A stretch of DNA of 64,000 nt from assembly GCA_002917075.1 (NCBI GenBank), contig NTMA01000002.1, positions 1,019,895 through 1,083,894 on the forward strand, written 5' to 3'. A program made the translations under genes and the position numbers. The notes under the pieces were generated by a model, which saw only the letters and a list, made by a program, of their open reading frames with translations, ran no database searches and was not told where the DNA came from. Numbering within the stretch: position 1 is the first letter of the stretch; each line of letters begins with the position of its first letter. The stretch is from Hawksworthiomyces lignivorus. Its lineage: Eukaryota; Ascomycota; Sordariomycetes; Ophiostomatales; Ophiostomataceae. Positions 35,040 through 47,900 of this stretch are shown in pieces.

Positions 35040-35979
35040 TACGGAGTACCGAGGGCTCGTTCATGATACAAAGAAGGGTATTCAGGGCAGAGACCGTACG
35101 ACAAAAAGAAGGATGTTCACCTGTAATGCTATTAACCTCCAATAGGTCTCAGAACTAGTGCGAAAGAAAAGGTATCAAGGAGCAGAAGAGAATACGGAGT
35201 AGAGAACAATAGAATCCTTCCAAAAAAAAAAATTCTGCTTGAATTTTCATTGCTGGAAGGAGGCGGGAAGGCGAGCATTCTGATAAGAACGAGTGCTAAT
35301 TTACTGTCGGGACAATAATTACCAGTATATTCTAAAAGCCACGATATATCAAGGCAAAACGTGCTAAAAGTAAAAGCCGGTGGTGGTTTGAGAAAGGAAG
35401 AGTAAACATCGACTGGAAAGTCAAAGTTACCATAACCGTCTATTCGACCTTGTACAGCTGAGCGTACCATCGTTTAAACCACGTTTTTCTATCCGGGGCT
35501 CCGAGATAATCGTCGATGGACGAGGAGATGCAGGTCTGAATTGATGATAAAATATTGGTATGAAGATGGGCGCCTAGTGAGCTTAGCAAAGCAACATCGC
35601 CCAGATACATAAGCGAATGTCCCGACAGTGTGGTTAGTGGATTGGATAGGTAGGATGCCGCGAGCAAGGGGTGGTGTGAAGGTGCTGAAAAAATTAGCAG
35701 GCAAGGTGAGCAAGACGTACTCTTCCAAGCAAGCAATAAAGAGTAGAAAGAGCCTCTTCTACGGAGTATATCGTATCCTAAATTACTAATCTCACCCAAT
35801 CCTAACTTTAGACCACTTCTTTCCAGATATAATGCTTAAGGAGTTGAGTTGGTGCTATGAATGAACTTGCAAGCTTGGAAGAAGGCAGCTGCAGAAAGGA
35901 TACTCTATTTTCAAGACACTCTGGACTCTGCTCAGATAAGGTGCTTCTGCCATTCTGTAAAGTTACATAGTACTCCGTA
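35040..35979. repeat. Cluster of four TACGGAGTA copies
   Basis: Perfect copies at 35040-35048 (+), 35193-35201 (+), 35760-35768 (+) and 35971-35979 (as TACTCCGTA). Four in 940 bp is the densest cluster of this word in the window. Confidence 0.65.
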
Positions 35980-37173
35980 CTGGCACAGTGCAGTAATAAA
36001 AGTATGCGCAAGGCAAAAAGACATTACCAAGGCCCCGGCCCGAGCAGAAGACACTAGGAAAGAGGATGGTCCACAATGGATGTGCACTCGCACAGCGTAG
36101 CATTAAGTGGGGGTATTTATTCCGTTGGTATTTGTATATTTTCCTCCTCAATCTGCCTTATTCACCCAGTCTAGTAATTCCCCGCGAAGGAGGTCGCCGA
36201 CCTTATTTCAATGAGAGCACCATGAAGAGCCTAGTCACTGGGCAAGGGTCTTCTGGGTGGGGTGGTCTTGAGGATTGGACACTTTTGAGAAGGAAAGCGA
36301 AAAAAGAAAACACAACCCACATTGTGCAAAACGCACTTGTACAAATTGAGTGCCTACGAATCGTAGAAAGTGTGCTTTGCACATCTCATGGTTGACTACA
36401 AGAAAGGAAATCTCATGTATGCTTTTTGCTATCCTGCACCAAATACGAGTACCTTAGTGCTTAGGCTCCATGTCAATCTAGGAAGCACAGGATCCACTAG
36501 CGATTTGCATGTTTCCATTGCTGTTTATTCTCTCATCCATCTTTTGGCATCAACTTATTGATGTACTCTTGGAGACTCCTCTATTGTAATTTTTTACTTC
36601 CCCATCTTGCCTATTTTCACACACTGTTACTCTTAACTTATTTCTTTCGCAAACTTCATCCTTGATATGATAAACACCTCACGCATTGTATAACAACTTC
36701 TGTTTGTCCAAAATGGATAATGGCAATTATGTTTGGCAAATGAGCACTCGAGTAACGAAAATTCTGAGCTATAAAGTTGTAGCGTACTGTATAAAGAGGT
36801 CATAATGAAATTGCCTATCTTTATCTTTGCTCTCCAATGTTCTCTCGTCCTGTTAAAATGACGACCTGTACAATGGCGGTATGTGGTTGAAATTGGGTGC
36901 TAGTACCATTATATAGCACGCCTTCTGTCGTCCCCCAAGGTCTAGATCAATCACTGCATGAGGCTGGACGATACCGTTTTCCCAATGTAGTGCAAAGTTG
37001 CATTTGTGGCTGTGAGACCTTGGGAAAGTTAGAATGACATGTTATCCGTAAGAGATACGAGCCCGTGGTATCTAAAATTGGAACAGTTCGTACGTACATC
37101 ATCTTTGTGTTGCAGATATGCGAGAAAGTAAGATAATTCTCGTCTACTGTTCTACAACAACACAAGAAGTATC

Positions 37174-37182
37174 TACGGAGTA
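37174..37182 (+). repeat. Intergenic 9-mer TACGGAGTA
   Basis: Perfect copy in the gene-free stretch upstream of HRD1. Confidence 0.6.
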
Positions 37183-40100
37183 AAATGGGAGCGAATTAGT
37201 CTCGCTTCGACTAAAACACGCACAATCATTCCCTAGATGCTTGGTTTATAAACATCGGCTTCTTTAAGGGAGTAGAAGGCTTTCATTAAGGCGAGTCAGT
37301 GCCATGTAAGCTTAGTGCTAAGAAAAATAATGCTCAAATTGAAGGCGAACGAGGGCAGAGTATTTCTTTCTCTTGCACTCATTTCATGGGCTTAGCATCA
37401 CCAATTTGACATCTCCGCCACTTCGCTTACATCTGTGTGGACAAATATCAGTTTCTTACCCTGTCGCATGGGCAGATATCTAAAACGACAGTTCGCTGGG
37501 TGTGAATTGCTATATGTATATCACTTTGTCATAGTAATTTTAGTTTAATTAGCATCATCTTTAATCAGCGAAGGCACTAGAGGTGGCCGTTGGCTGACCT
37601 TGCCCTGCAAGGCTGTAGTGTCCGCCCGGGTTCTTCCACATTCCACATAGATTTTCTGCTGTTATCTCTTCAGCCTTCTGAAGAAACCTCGTCATACTGT
37701 TAGCCCACACAATACAATTATGTTACAGACACAGTGCTACTAGTGCCATCTAAGTGCCGTTATAGGAGAATTAGAAGGTGTATCCTCCCTTGTGACGATT
37801 ACTACAACATTCAACATACATATGTTTTGCCGTCGTTGGTATTCAGGAGAACTTTTTACAGCTCTATGTTATCTATTGTTCCTTACTCTGGAATTCTCAA
37901 TATTTGGCTTAGATGCTTCAGCTCAGTGCTGTACACCACTTGATTGTCCTGTCATAGCATATTTTCAGTACTGTGCCTTCTTATGATCTCCCCTACGCTG
38001 ACCTATTCTCGCTCCGTGAACAAAGGAACCGCCGTCTATTCCTATCAGTCAGATTTTCTTCACTAAAGAAAAGTTTCAGTATTTTTCCCAATGTATCTAA
38101 ACATTTTCGAAATATTTCTTGCTTATACCAATGTATTTGCAAAGTTTGATATGGTATGTGGTGTAGAGAGCAGACGTTATCATAGGATAAGTCTTAACAG
38201 AATGCAGAATGCCGTTTTCATCAGTCTCTAATAAAAATCATAATGTTTATTCCTGCAATGTGCGACTAAATAAGAGAAGAAGAACATACTTTAACACGTA
38301 TAAATACGCCCGTAGATCCATTCGAAGGCTTAAAGGTCGAACGCTTCATCGTGCCAACTCTAACAACACGGTGTCCTTGTTATTTAATATCATTCCAACT
38401 ACCTCACATATGCGTATTGCGGTGATTAAAACAGTCGCTGTCTATGCTACGGCTATACCGCTGCTTACGGCGCCTTTGAGATAAAACTGAGTTACATATA
38501 AATCAATACAACAGCGACACACTGTCAACTAGGCTGAAGCTAGATGCATAGATGCTCTGTAATTTTTCTTGTTTTGCATTTTAACCTATGGTTGTGCTAT
38601 AAAGTCACGTCTTGTAGAATTATTTGGGAAACGAGGATGAACAATGTACCACCTGAGTTTTAGATTTCTTTGTTACTCAGAAAGCAATTTTATACGATCC
38701 CGGGGCAATCCCAAGTTTTCAGCGCAGCATTCATTCATTTATTTGCATGATGACCCCGTTTACCACCATGTTGTAGATCTTACAAAAGAAGGACTGACCC
38801 AGTGCAATATCTACAAAAAGAAACATCACCCATGTCACTTGGGCGTGACACAAGTGAGAAATCTAGCGGTCCATCCACGAGACGCCCGGACATGGCTACT
38901 TTCACCAAGACCATAGCAATGGTTTTTTACAATAAAGCTCCGTAACTTACTTAGATAAATGAACTTGACTCTCAAGGTGGCCCGGTGATATTTTTACGTA
39001 ATTGTCATATCTCAATATATAATCGCTAGAGAGGAAGCGGCTGATTTCCAAGAATTGGAAACAAAAACACTGAGATTCCTATAGCGTTGAGTATACCTTC
39101 GCATTCCGCCAACTAGTGCTATTCCAACGAGGGTCTTACGAATAGGGAGAGGAATTAGAAGCTGTTCTTCTTGGCTATGTATGGCTCGACTTCTCAGAGT
39201 TTGAATGCAGAAGCCAGGAAAGTTGCATACGGACATCTAAGATTTCAACCGCACCAATGGTGCTTTGTTGCCGGAGCTGTCTAATGCACCGCGATCCGTC
39301 TAGATGACACCTGAAAGGTATACAAAGATGCCATAGAATACGGTCTGGGTCGCACAAGCGAGCTGATGGATGAAATATATGACCGTATTAATTGAATATA
39401 TGACGTGTAGCCTAGAAAGGAAACGTGGGAAGTGAGGGTGGGAGAGACTAAGAATAGTCCATAAAAATGGCAAACAGAAAGGATGGAGAAGAAGAAAATG
39501 TCAAATATGCTTTCTAGATGTTGGCATATGTCCACAATACAGAGATAAAATGAACATGCAAGTTTGAATACACATCTATAAAACAATATGCAATTGTGAG
39601 AGGTCGTCTTCGAAACAAGGTGGCATGATGATTCATGTATGTAAAGGAGCAGCGCAAGGCTGTGAAGAGAAGCTGACCAATGAAAATCGTTGTTAACTAG
39701 CAGTGTAATTTTCTTCGGAATACTAATTGTTCCGGATGCCTACTTGAGCTCCGTTAATATCGGATACATATATCACGTGCTTCTAGCCTGCGAACAGGCG
39801 CGATCGCCAAGGTGTCTTCATTATCGCCAGTGCCTGTACGTCTACTATTCATTTCCAGCTAGCTGTCAACTTTGCTATGAATCAGAATCAGGCTTTAACA
39901 TAAAGTGCCAACCGACCGTCCGAAATACCGCGTTTGAAATAGCACAGTTGCTCTGGTGTATATTTTCTGTTCTTTTTTCTCCTGGTTTTCACTTACGTTT
40001 TGGCAGGCCGTTTCCAATGCGACACTTGTAACGGTTGCTCTAGCTCTAATTGAGCATTCAGCAGAGAGCAGCTGGAAAAGGTCAATCGTCACTAACTTTA

Positions 40101-40353
40101 TTGCCTCCCTGCTTCGCCTAACTTTTCGGCATTACGTTGTGTACGATTTTCTTGCCCGAACCTCGCCTGTTGTCCTATTCAACTGCTGGCGGACAAAACT
40201 CCTTAAGTATCACCAATATGCGGCTGGCTTGGTACGCAGGGGTAAGTCGTGATGATTAGCAATAGGAACTATTTGCATTACCTATTTGGCCCTGTACTTT
40301 ATCGAATGATGTATCCCTTAGTATTTTGAATCATTTCTATAACCTTGAGCTCC

Positions 40354-43084
40354 ATGCTGACAATTGCTTCGTCCTTCAAGGCCTCTACGGCTCTGGCCGC
40401 AGGCGTCATTATATCTGCCTTCTACCAGCGGGCGAACTTTTACTCTGCCATGGTTTATCTATTTCAGAGCAATCTGTGCATGATGGTAGGTTCCTACTTA
40501 TGCTTCATCCTTTCAAATCAGAGCTGACTGTATACTTTCCTATAGATACTCGTTAACCTCATTGTCCTTGTCTACTCTTCCTTCGTATACAGCCTCCAGC
40601 GAATATGTTTTGGCCAACTTCGAGCTATCGAGGTCGAGCAGCTTTATGAGAAGGCTTGGTTTGCTGTCACAGAGACGTGTCTCGCTATGACTATCTTCCG
40701 TGATGAGATCGGCGGATTCTTTATTGTCATGTTTGTTGCTCTTCTTACAGGCAAGGTCTGGGGTTGGATAGGGGAAGGGAGAATCGAGGCTCTCGAGCAA
40801 CAGCCGCCTGCAAACCCACGCCTCTTCCACGCCCGCCTCAGTATATCTCTTTTTTTGAGCTTAGTCTATGACATATGGTTGCTCCGCTATGCTGTGAAGA
40901 CGGTCATAGAACAAGCGCGCCCAGATATGATGGTTATGTTCCTATTCGAGTTTGCCGTTCTTCTGGTTACATCATTTCACACAGCCATGCGCTATGCAAT
41001 TATCTTGCTTGATACAAGGATTATAAAGAAGCAGACACAGGAGCGGCTTCTGGAGCGTCGTCGCCAAGTGCGTGAGGAGCGAGAAGAAATTTTGCGTCGG
41101 CGTGAGGCTGGCGAAACCGCTGATGACGAGCCCTTACCTGATGAAGAGGATGTTGATGAGATGGATATCGAAGTTCCTGGCTGGGAAGCAAAAGGCCAGT
41201 ATACCCTTGGCTTAGATCTCTGGACAGGTAAGCAGAATCATGCTATCTTCAAATACTATATGGATTTTATAAACTCGTTCCCCTCTCCCCTTTCACACTA
41301 ATAACTAACGACTTCTTTTTCTTTTAGATTTCATCAAACTCTGCATTTATGGAATTTTCTTCTTCGTTCTCCTTTCTTTCTATGGGCTACCTCTGCATAT
41401 TATACGAGATCTCTTTATGACTGTTCGATCTTTTGTCAAACGCTTAGGTGCTTTAATGAAATATCGGCAGGCTATTAAAGATATGAACAAGTATGCGGAT
41501 GCGACAGAAGAGGAGCTTTTAAGAGAAAACACTTGCATTATATGTCGAGAGGATATGCATGTATGGAACCCAAATGATGCTGCCAGCATTGAACGCTCAA
41601 GGCCCAAGAAGTTGCCTTGCGGGCACATTTTGCATCTGGGCTGTCTGAAGAGCTGGATGGAGAGGCAGCAAGTATGTCCGACGTGTCGGAGATCCGTTGT
41701 CATTAACGATACTGTGGCACCAAGAAATGGGGATGCTGTAATGTTCAGGATTGGCTTGAACCTACGTGGTGGCGAAGGTGGCAATGGTGCTCCAGGAGAT
41801 GCTGCGGGCGGTGCAAACGGGCAGCACCCCCCCGGTATTCCTGTCGCTAATGGTGGCCCTGTTCCTCCAGACGCCGCTCAGAGAGCCGGTGCCAACAACA
41901 ACGCTCAGCAGCCACCTGCAGGAAATAACCAGGGTGGTATTCGGATGTTCAATTTTGGCCCTTTCCGTCTGGGATTTGCACAAGGAGGAGCTCAGGATAT
42001 TCAAGACATGGCTCAGCGTCTTGGTGTTCCCGTTGTTATTGCTGGAGGTGCTGCACCCCAAGGTGCTGTGCCCCACGAGCCTCATATGATTGCCGGAGGT
42101 CCTGATGGTCCCATACCTGGTAATGCTACCGGTGTTCCTATTGATTTTGCACAACCAGCTGCATATCAAACAAGCCCCGTGGCTTCAATACTCAGCTCTT
42201 CATCCACCTCTACAGAATCTCTCTTTGCCGATCTTAGGGCTATTGAACAGAGGATTGAGCAAGGCGCGATTGAATTACAACTTGCGAGTGCCGAGGCACA
42301 AACACTTCGACTTCTGATCTCTGAATTACAAAGAATCCGACAAGGGCATATAGTGGGGGTACCGCAGACGCAGACAGAAGCTCCTCCTCCGCCCGCTCCA
42401 GCTTCTCCAGTGTCACAACCAGCTGAGTCTGGCGATGCCGAAGGCCATTCTTCGAATGTTGATACTCAAACCACTCAACAGCCTCTGCAAACAAACCACC
42501 AATCTCTTCCTCAACGCTTTCAGATGGCCGGAGCGGGTTCGGCAAATGAAGCTACTCCTAGCCAGCCTCAAGCTTCTTTCCATCATCAGGTGTTTAGTCA
42601 ACCCCAAGCTTCGTCTTTGGGTTTCCCCGGGACATCCCGGCCGCAGACTGGCTCAACGACTTCCGCTGTGCACCTGGCATCTGAGAGGAATACATCTGCA
42701 ATCCCTTCAGGAAGTCCTGATCTTCCGGCAGGGGTGCAGATACCTTTGGGCTGGTCTCTAGTGCCTCTACAACGCTTCGACAGTGGCATTGTTGATGCCA
42801 TGGCCAGTGGGGGCCCTGAACATAGCGCATACCAGGCTCCTTTAAGCGAAACAACAGCCGTGAGAGGATCGTCGACAACTCGGTTAGATGTACCGGCAAA
42901 CACTATTGGAAGGCTTGATTCAAATCAAACAGGAGAATCACATTCAGACTCTCCAGCTCCACCATCAATGCCACCATCCCAGCCAGCTGCTACGGAATTC
43001 TCTGAAGCAGCACAGCGGGGCATGCCTAGTTCTGCCAATGAGTCTGGAACAGAAATTACTTCAGGGACGCAACCCCCTAACTGA
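40354..43084 (+). CDS. HRD1: HRD1-type ERAD RING E3 ubiquitin ligase
   Basis: Three exons: 40354-40485, 40546-41227, 41328-43084; 856 residues. I chose ATG 40354; the frame opens nine bases earlier with TTG. The N-terminal ~300 residues form the multi-spanning Hrd1 channel domain ([83 protein letters not shown]), with an Arg/Glu-rich cytosolic loop near 205-235 and the last membrane span at the exon 3 start ([23 protein letters not shown]). The RING-H2 finger is at about 341-391 (CIIC, PCGH, HLGC, CPTC), complete. Hrd1 ubiquitinates misfolded ER proteins during retrotranslocation, with Hrd3, Ubc7 and Cdc48. The C-terminal ~460 residues are Gly/Pro/Gln-rich and disordered. Introns are 60 and 100 bp. 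Codons are more A/T-ending than in GH131. It converges on the deubiquitinase gene. Confidence 0.95.
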
Positions 43085-43644
43085 GAAAGCTCATTTATTC
43101 GGCAGTTGTGGCGAGCGCCCGGCTCTGATAGACAAGAGTGACCTTAGTCAGGCAGGACTAGTGCGTCAACATTTGCCAAAACGACCGAAACCCTCACATA
43201 AGATGAGTAACTGGCGTTGTAGAGGTAGTAATACTGTATATATAGATCCGGCCTGGGAAAAATCTCAGATTTGGAATGGTATCTTGATTCTATAAATAAC
43301 TTCTTGCTGCAGCTGTTTAGTTCTGGAACTCGTAGGCATACCGCCGCATCTTTACATTTTCAGCGTTTCTAGGTTTGCGTTTCTTCGTTGTGTTAATGGC
43401 GTAGTAGGACAAGTAGAGTACGAATAACAATAAGGGTCTGGCGAATTAACGCATAACATAAACAATAAGCTCTTTTGACATATCAACTCATTGAAAATAC
43501 CCTCCAATAGCGAAACAAATAAAAGCTGAATACTTGAAGCAAAAAATCAATCTTTTAACTATGCTCTACTATTTGGCCGAGTCTATGTACCATCGCTCTT
43601 CTGGGCCTTTCCGTTTTATTTCCCAAATTCCATGCTATCTTCTT
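43085..43644. other. Convergent 3' flanks of HRD1 and UCH37
   Basis: 560 bp between the two stop codons. AT-rich with A-rich stretches on both strands that could carry both poly(A) sites; transcripts may overlap. No gene seen. Confidence 0.5.
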
Positions 43645-44955
43645 CTACTCTTCCACTTGTATGTCTTCTCCGGCCCGAGCATGCCTGCGCCGCTTCTCCT
43701 GCATCCGTCGCTGAAAGCGTGACGTGGCATTGGCTACCCATTCATTGTATGCTACACTGCTGCCATCCCCATCTATATCTTTCTGTAGCTTCCCTTCTAC
43801 CACGCCTTCTAACACTTCGTGCGCAAATCCCACAAAATTGTGCCTCCGCAATGCGTTCTCAAACTGCCAGTCACGCCGCTTGCGCGTCTCGCGAGCCAAG
43901 AGCTCGGTATCACCTACATCGCGCGCTTGTAGCCGACGGTCGCGGACAGCGGCCATGAGGTTGAAATGGATCTCATCGGCACCGTAACGAGCAATGCGGC
44001 GCTGTACAACTTCTAGGGCGCGTTCAGAAAAAGCCACAGCATCGCTCTCGTCACATGGGCCGTGGTCGATTGGCGCCGGCTGAAGGCCGTCAAGCTCGTA
44101 AAGCCGGCCTTGGACTGCAGTGTAGGCAATGAAGTGGAAGACGTCCTCGGCCTCGTCTGCACCGGCAGATCGCTGAGTCTCATCGACGAAAGGACTGCTT
44201 TTGGCAAAGGAATTGTGGACATCACGGATGAGCTCATCATTGCTGAGAGCGTCGCCGCGAAGCTCAGGCGGTAGGGCCATAGCAAACTCGCGGAAGGTGC
44301 GAAGATGAGGACCGATGTCGACGATGGCACCTGAGTTACTATTTCTGCCAGCACCATCTTCTTCTCCTGTTTTATTTAAAAGGACCGATAATAGAGCTTG
44401 TGTGCCGCACGCATTTTGGATTGTCTGGTGTGCAAAAAAGAGATGCTCCGATGCCTCGCGATTAAACGTGCCGTCGCGAGGTGCACCGCCCTCACCCACA
44501 TAGGGTGTGTTTGTCGGAAATTTGAACAAGAAGATGACGCCATATACGGGATTCAGTTCAGCCAAGGCCTGGGCATCAAGGGAGAGCAACTCCTCGAACT
44601 GCACTCCCTTGACACCAAGGTTCTCGAGCAGATACGTAAAGACACCCTGAGTTAATATTACTTTCGTTAGTATTCTCTGTTCATGATATAACCCCATAAC
44701 TGGCAATAATAGCAATCTAGAGCTTTTTTCTTAAAAAAATCATTCTTCGGAAACTCTCCCATCACTAACGACTGAAAGCGCAGCTTACCGCATCGGATTC
44801 AACTGCATGTTAGAGATGTTTCGTCAGCCCCTACCGTCCTTTCCTGGTAAGTCCCGTCTAAATAGATTGTACAATCCATGCAGGTAAATTCAAGAAAAAA
44901 GAAGATTGAATCGGCTCGAAAAGGAGCACTTACTCGTATTCCACCCACCACTCAT
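43645..44955 (-). CDS. uch2: UCH37/UCHL5-type ubiquitin C-terminal hydrolase
   Basis: Three exons on the minus strand: 44955-44934 (22 nt), 44802-44789 (14 nt) and 44646-43645; 345 residues. Splicing yields MSGGWNT-IESDA-GVFTYLLENLGVKGVQ, matching the family opening W-x-x-I/M-E-S-D-P/A-G-V-F. Catalytic residues are all present: oxyanion Gln86 and Cys92 in HQTIQNACGTQ, His183 in DVFHFIAY, Asp198 in YELDGL. The C-terminal part (EIHFNLMAAVRDRR... to about 310) fits the UCH37-like domain that binds the proteasome receptor Rpn13 or chromatin-remodeller subunits. A final basic then acidic tail (RRMQEKRRRHARAGEDIQVEE) is present. It trims ubiquitin chains at the 19S proteasome. The minus-strand frame of exon 3 runs upstream to 44715, but that part is intronic. 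Three exons within 310 bp at the 5' end, one of 14 nt, make this gene easy to mis-annotate. Confidence 0.93.
44789..44802 (-). other. uch2: 14-nt internal coding microexon of UCH37
   Basis: Minus-strand sequence ttgaatccgatgcg flanked by a catgcag acceptor and a gtaagc donor. With the A carried from exon 1 it encodes IESDA, the conserved start of the UCH fold. Skipping it would shift the frame. Confidence 0.85.
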
Positions 44956-47900
44956 CGTGAAACATTCGAACTACCTGCCTCTTTCCTGTCTTCTCTGACC
45001 TAAAACGAGAGAGGATCTAGCGAAACTTCTAGCCTATACAAATAGTCTAAAGACAGAAGACTGAATAGTAGCTTAATCCTGATAAGAAAAAAGGGAAAGG
45101 GGTCATCAAAAGTAGCTTGGTTGTCAACATCAATATCAATGAAAATCGAGAAGCCGTCTTTACGCAAATAGATGAAATTCGCACAAAGCCATCATTGAGA
45201 GTTGCCTCGACACATTTGCGGGGAGAATGAAATGTGGGGCCGCTCCCAAGGTAGCAAGTAGGACTGCTCCGCGACGTCGGCGTTTTGTTTATCCACAGGG
45301 CCTTTCTTCAAACTCCTAGGACATTTCTTAATCACCAGTTATATGGAGAGCTCTAGAATAACAGTTAAATATGGCTCTTCCTACCGCATAAATCGGCCTG
45401 TGCCATCATATCGCCACCGATGTATGTTGCCACCACCAACACAAATTTATCCGAATCGCAAAAAGTAATCCTCTGAGAAACATTGTGAATAAACAAAGCC
45501 ATTCCTATCAACATACGTCTCAAAAAGAAATAACATTTAGTTGAAAAGGGCTTCAGGCTTTATTCTATTTTACAAGGACATTCGATATCGATTTGTTTCT
45601 GCTACGAGCTTACAAGTATTACTTTTGCAGTTCGCATAAGTTTGTGTTGATGGAGGTTGCTTGTCTAGAAGCTCCTTTTAGCTATATTCACATAAGCTCA
45701 ATCTCCGCAACTCTAGAAGCTAATGTTTTCTCTACTCTCACCCACTAATTTTCTCTTTTGATGCTTTTCTCCCTCTGGGAAAATTTGGCAGTCTTTGCAA
45801 AGTTGCTTCTCATCCTCATCTGCAGTCGTAGATCATAATTTTCTATCTCGAAAAACTTCCTTTCTGGGAATTCACTAACATCGGCATCTCATTTCTAAGT
45901 GGGGGTGGCTTGAATTCTGGGCTCGCAGAAGAGCTGTTGCAACAACGGCTGTCGAATCAAAGCGCTTTCTCGGTGAGAGAAAGACAGACCCAACAATGTC
46001 GGTTGCTGAGCCGGGAGAGAATATATTGCCGTCTTCATAGAAATCCATGTTTTTTCTCGTCCTCTCCGACGAGGTTCAGCGGCGCAAGGGGAGCACGGAC
46101 TGATTTTCTCATTGCAGACTACCATGCCAAGTATTCTTTCCGACTGCTCTAGCATAGTTCCGGTACCACGTGGCTGGCGAGTATGATGGCGCTGTCTCAA
46201 TTTTTCGAATACCATGTAAATAGATGGTCCTTTACGCAAGGAGAGATAGAATTGGCATAGGCTTGCTATTACGTTGATTCTTTCATAGTGCTGAACTTCC
46301 CTTCTTAGCCCGTCTGCCACAACGAACTTAAGGGCGAACAAAATATACTCTATGGACTGTTGTAGGCACTGCCATTTGTTAGACCACATAGCGGACCAAT
46401 AATGAGGTCATTTGATCTGAGAATACGGACATTTCCAACTCTCTATTGACGTCAGTATTCTGGCTGTCGCTGCCCATGGGATGGGGTTGAAAAAGAGCTT
46501 GGGTAGCAGCAACTGCGAGACAGCAAACGACAATTATAGATGCCAGCCTCGTTCAGCCCGATTCACTGAATGCAGCGGCGATTTAATAGAAATGGTCAAC
46601 CTGCGTCAAAGCTAGAAGCCTCTCTCATTAAATAGTCTTGGTTAAAAGCAGCGGCTGTTTTTATTTCGGTTTCGATTGTTCCCAAGTTCAGGCGTGTCTT
46701 ACAAAGTGCATTTAGAATGGCGCCTATACAGTCGTGTCTCCAGGATCACCTCTTATATCTGGAAACTGACTTAGTGCGAGTGCAACCTACTTGAGAATGC
46801 TCGAGGCATCAACCTGGCCAGCATTTGCTAGATCCATTTTCAGTCTACACAGTGGAAATTGGCATTTCATTTGCCTCCGAACTTACTTCGTTATACTCCG
46901 TAGTGGCATTCTATTCCTGAAAATTGAGGACCTATAAACCTTGAAATTTGCTATTCTTTTTTCATGAAGCAAAACGCGGGTTTTACAAGTTGTAGTTCTA
47001 AGACAGAGGTGCGTCGATATTCTCCACAAATTAGCCAACAAGAATACGAACCAGTTTGATACGTCTGGCGTTGTTTGAGAAGCTCAGAGCAGGCATATGA
47101 GAAAGATTGTGGGAAAGACTGGAAGCAGAAGAAGATAAGTGAAGGGAATCGTGTTGGCTCATCTGTTGTATCAGACGAATCTCTCATAAGACGACATCAA
47201 ATTTATTTTAGAGGATCAGTGTGTGGTGCCTCTGACAAAAGATGTTACCAGTGATGTTTAAATAATACGGAGGGCCAATGAAATCGAAAACTTGTACGTC
47301 AGCTACTGCATATCACGTCAAGTGAGTAACCTATGCTCAGTGTCTTAGTATAGCTCACAGATCCAGCCATATTGGGGGATAAGAAGACATTATTATTTCC
47401 CCATAATGGCGATTCTAATTAACGCGAAAGTTGGGTTTCTCGTGATTTACTATCACAAACATATCTCAACTTTTTCTGCATTGATCGAGAGAACGCTATT
47501 GTAGGCTTGACCGCAGTAAATATTTCCCGAACAGGGCCCAACTACAGAATGCATTAAGAGGATGTCCTGTCTGTTGTCATTGTCAAAACAGTAAGATAGA
47601 GATCTTTTACTATATCAACCAGGGCTGCGGCGGACAACCCTATTGCATATTTGTAAGCTGCTAGATCATTCTAAGTTTGATGCCACCTAGGTCTTTATCC
47701 ATCTACATCATGGAGACAGCCATGAGATACTAACGGTGCTATGAAGAATGCTTTCTCCAGAGACAATCATATCACGAGATGACTGACTGGTTTTGTATCT
47801 GACTTGCAGAGGTGATATTCAGGGGTAACAGCTGACTGCAGCCATTCTATGTTACCCACCAATGCCACCCTTCTTGTCGGTGACAGATCAATAAGGCTCT

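Larger units (their letters stand above)
34140..40353. other. 6.2-kb gene-poor, AT-rich region
   Basis: No gene supported between the GH131 start and the HRD1 ATG. Features are a 40-nt A run (34808-34847), five of the eleven TACGGAGTA copies (35040-35979 and 37174), and many short frames. The minus-strand frame 35440-35799 ends in a protein-like stretch (DDYLGAPDRKTWFKRWYAQLYKVE region) preceded by tgctaattttttcag at about 35694-35708, which resembles a branch site and acceptor; it could be a decayed exon. No transposase, reverse transcriptase or inverted repeat recognised. Confidence 0.5.

Noticed and set aside
44647..44715. In-frame N-terminal extension of the UCH37 main exon
   Set aside because: Replaces the conserved W-x-x-I-E-S-D-A opening with unrelated residues; the upstream microexon splicing fits the family exactly.
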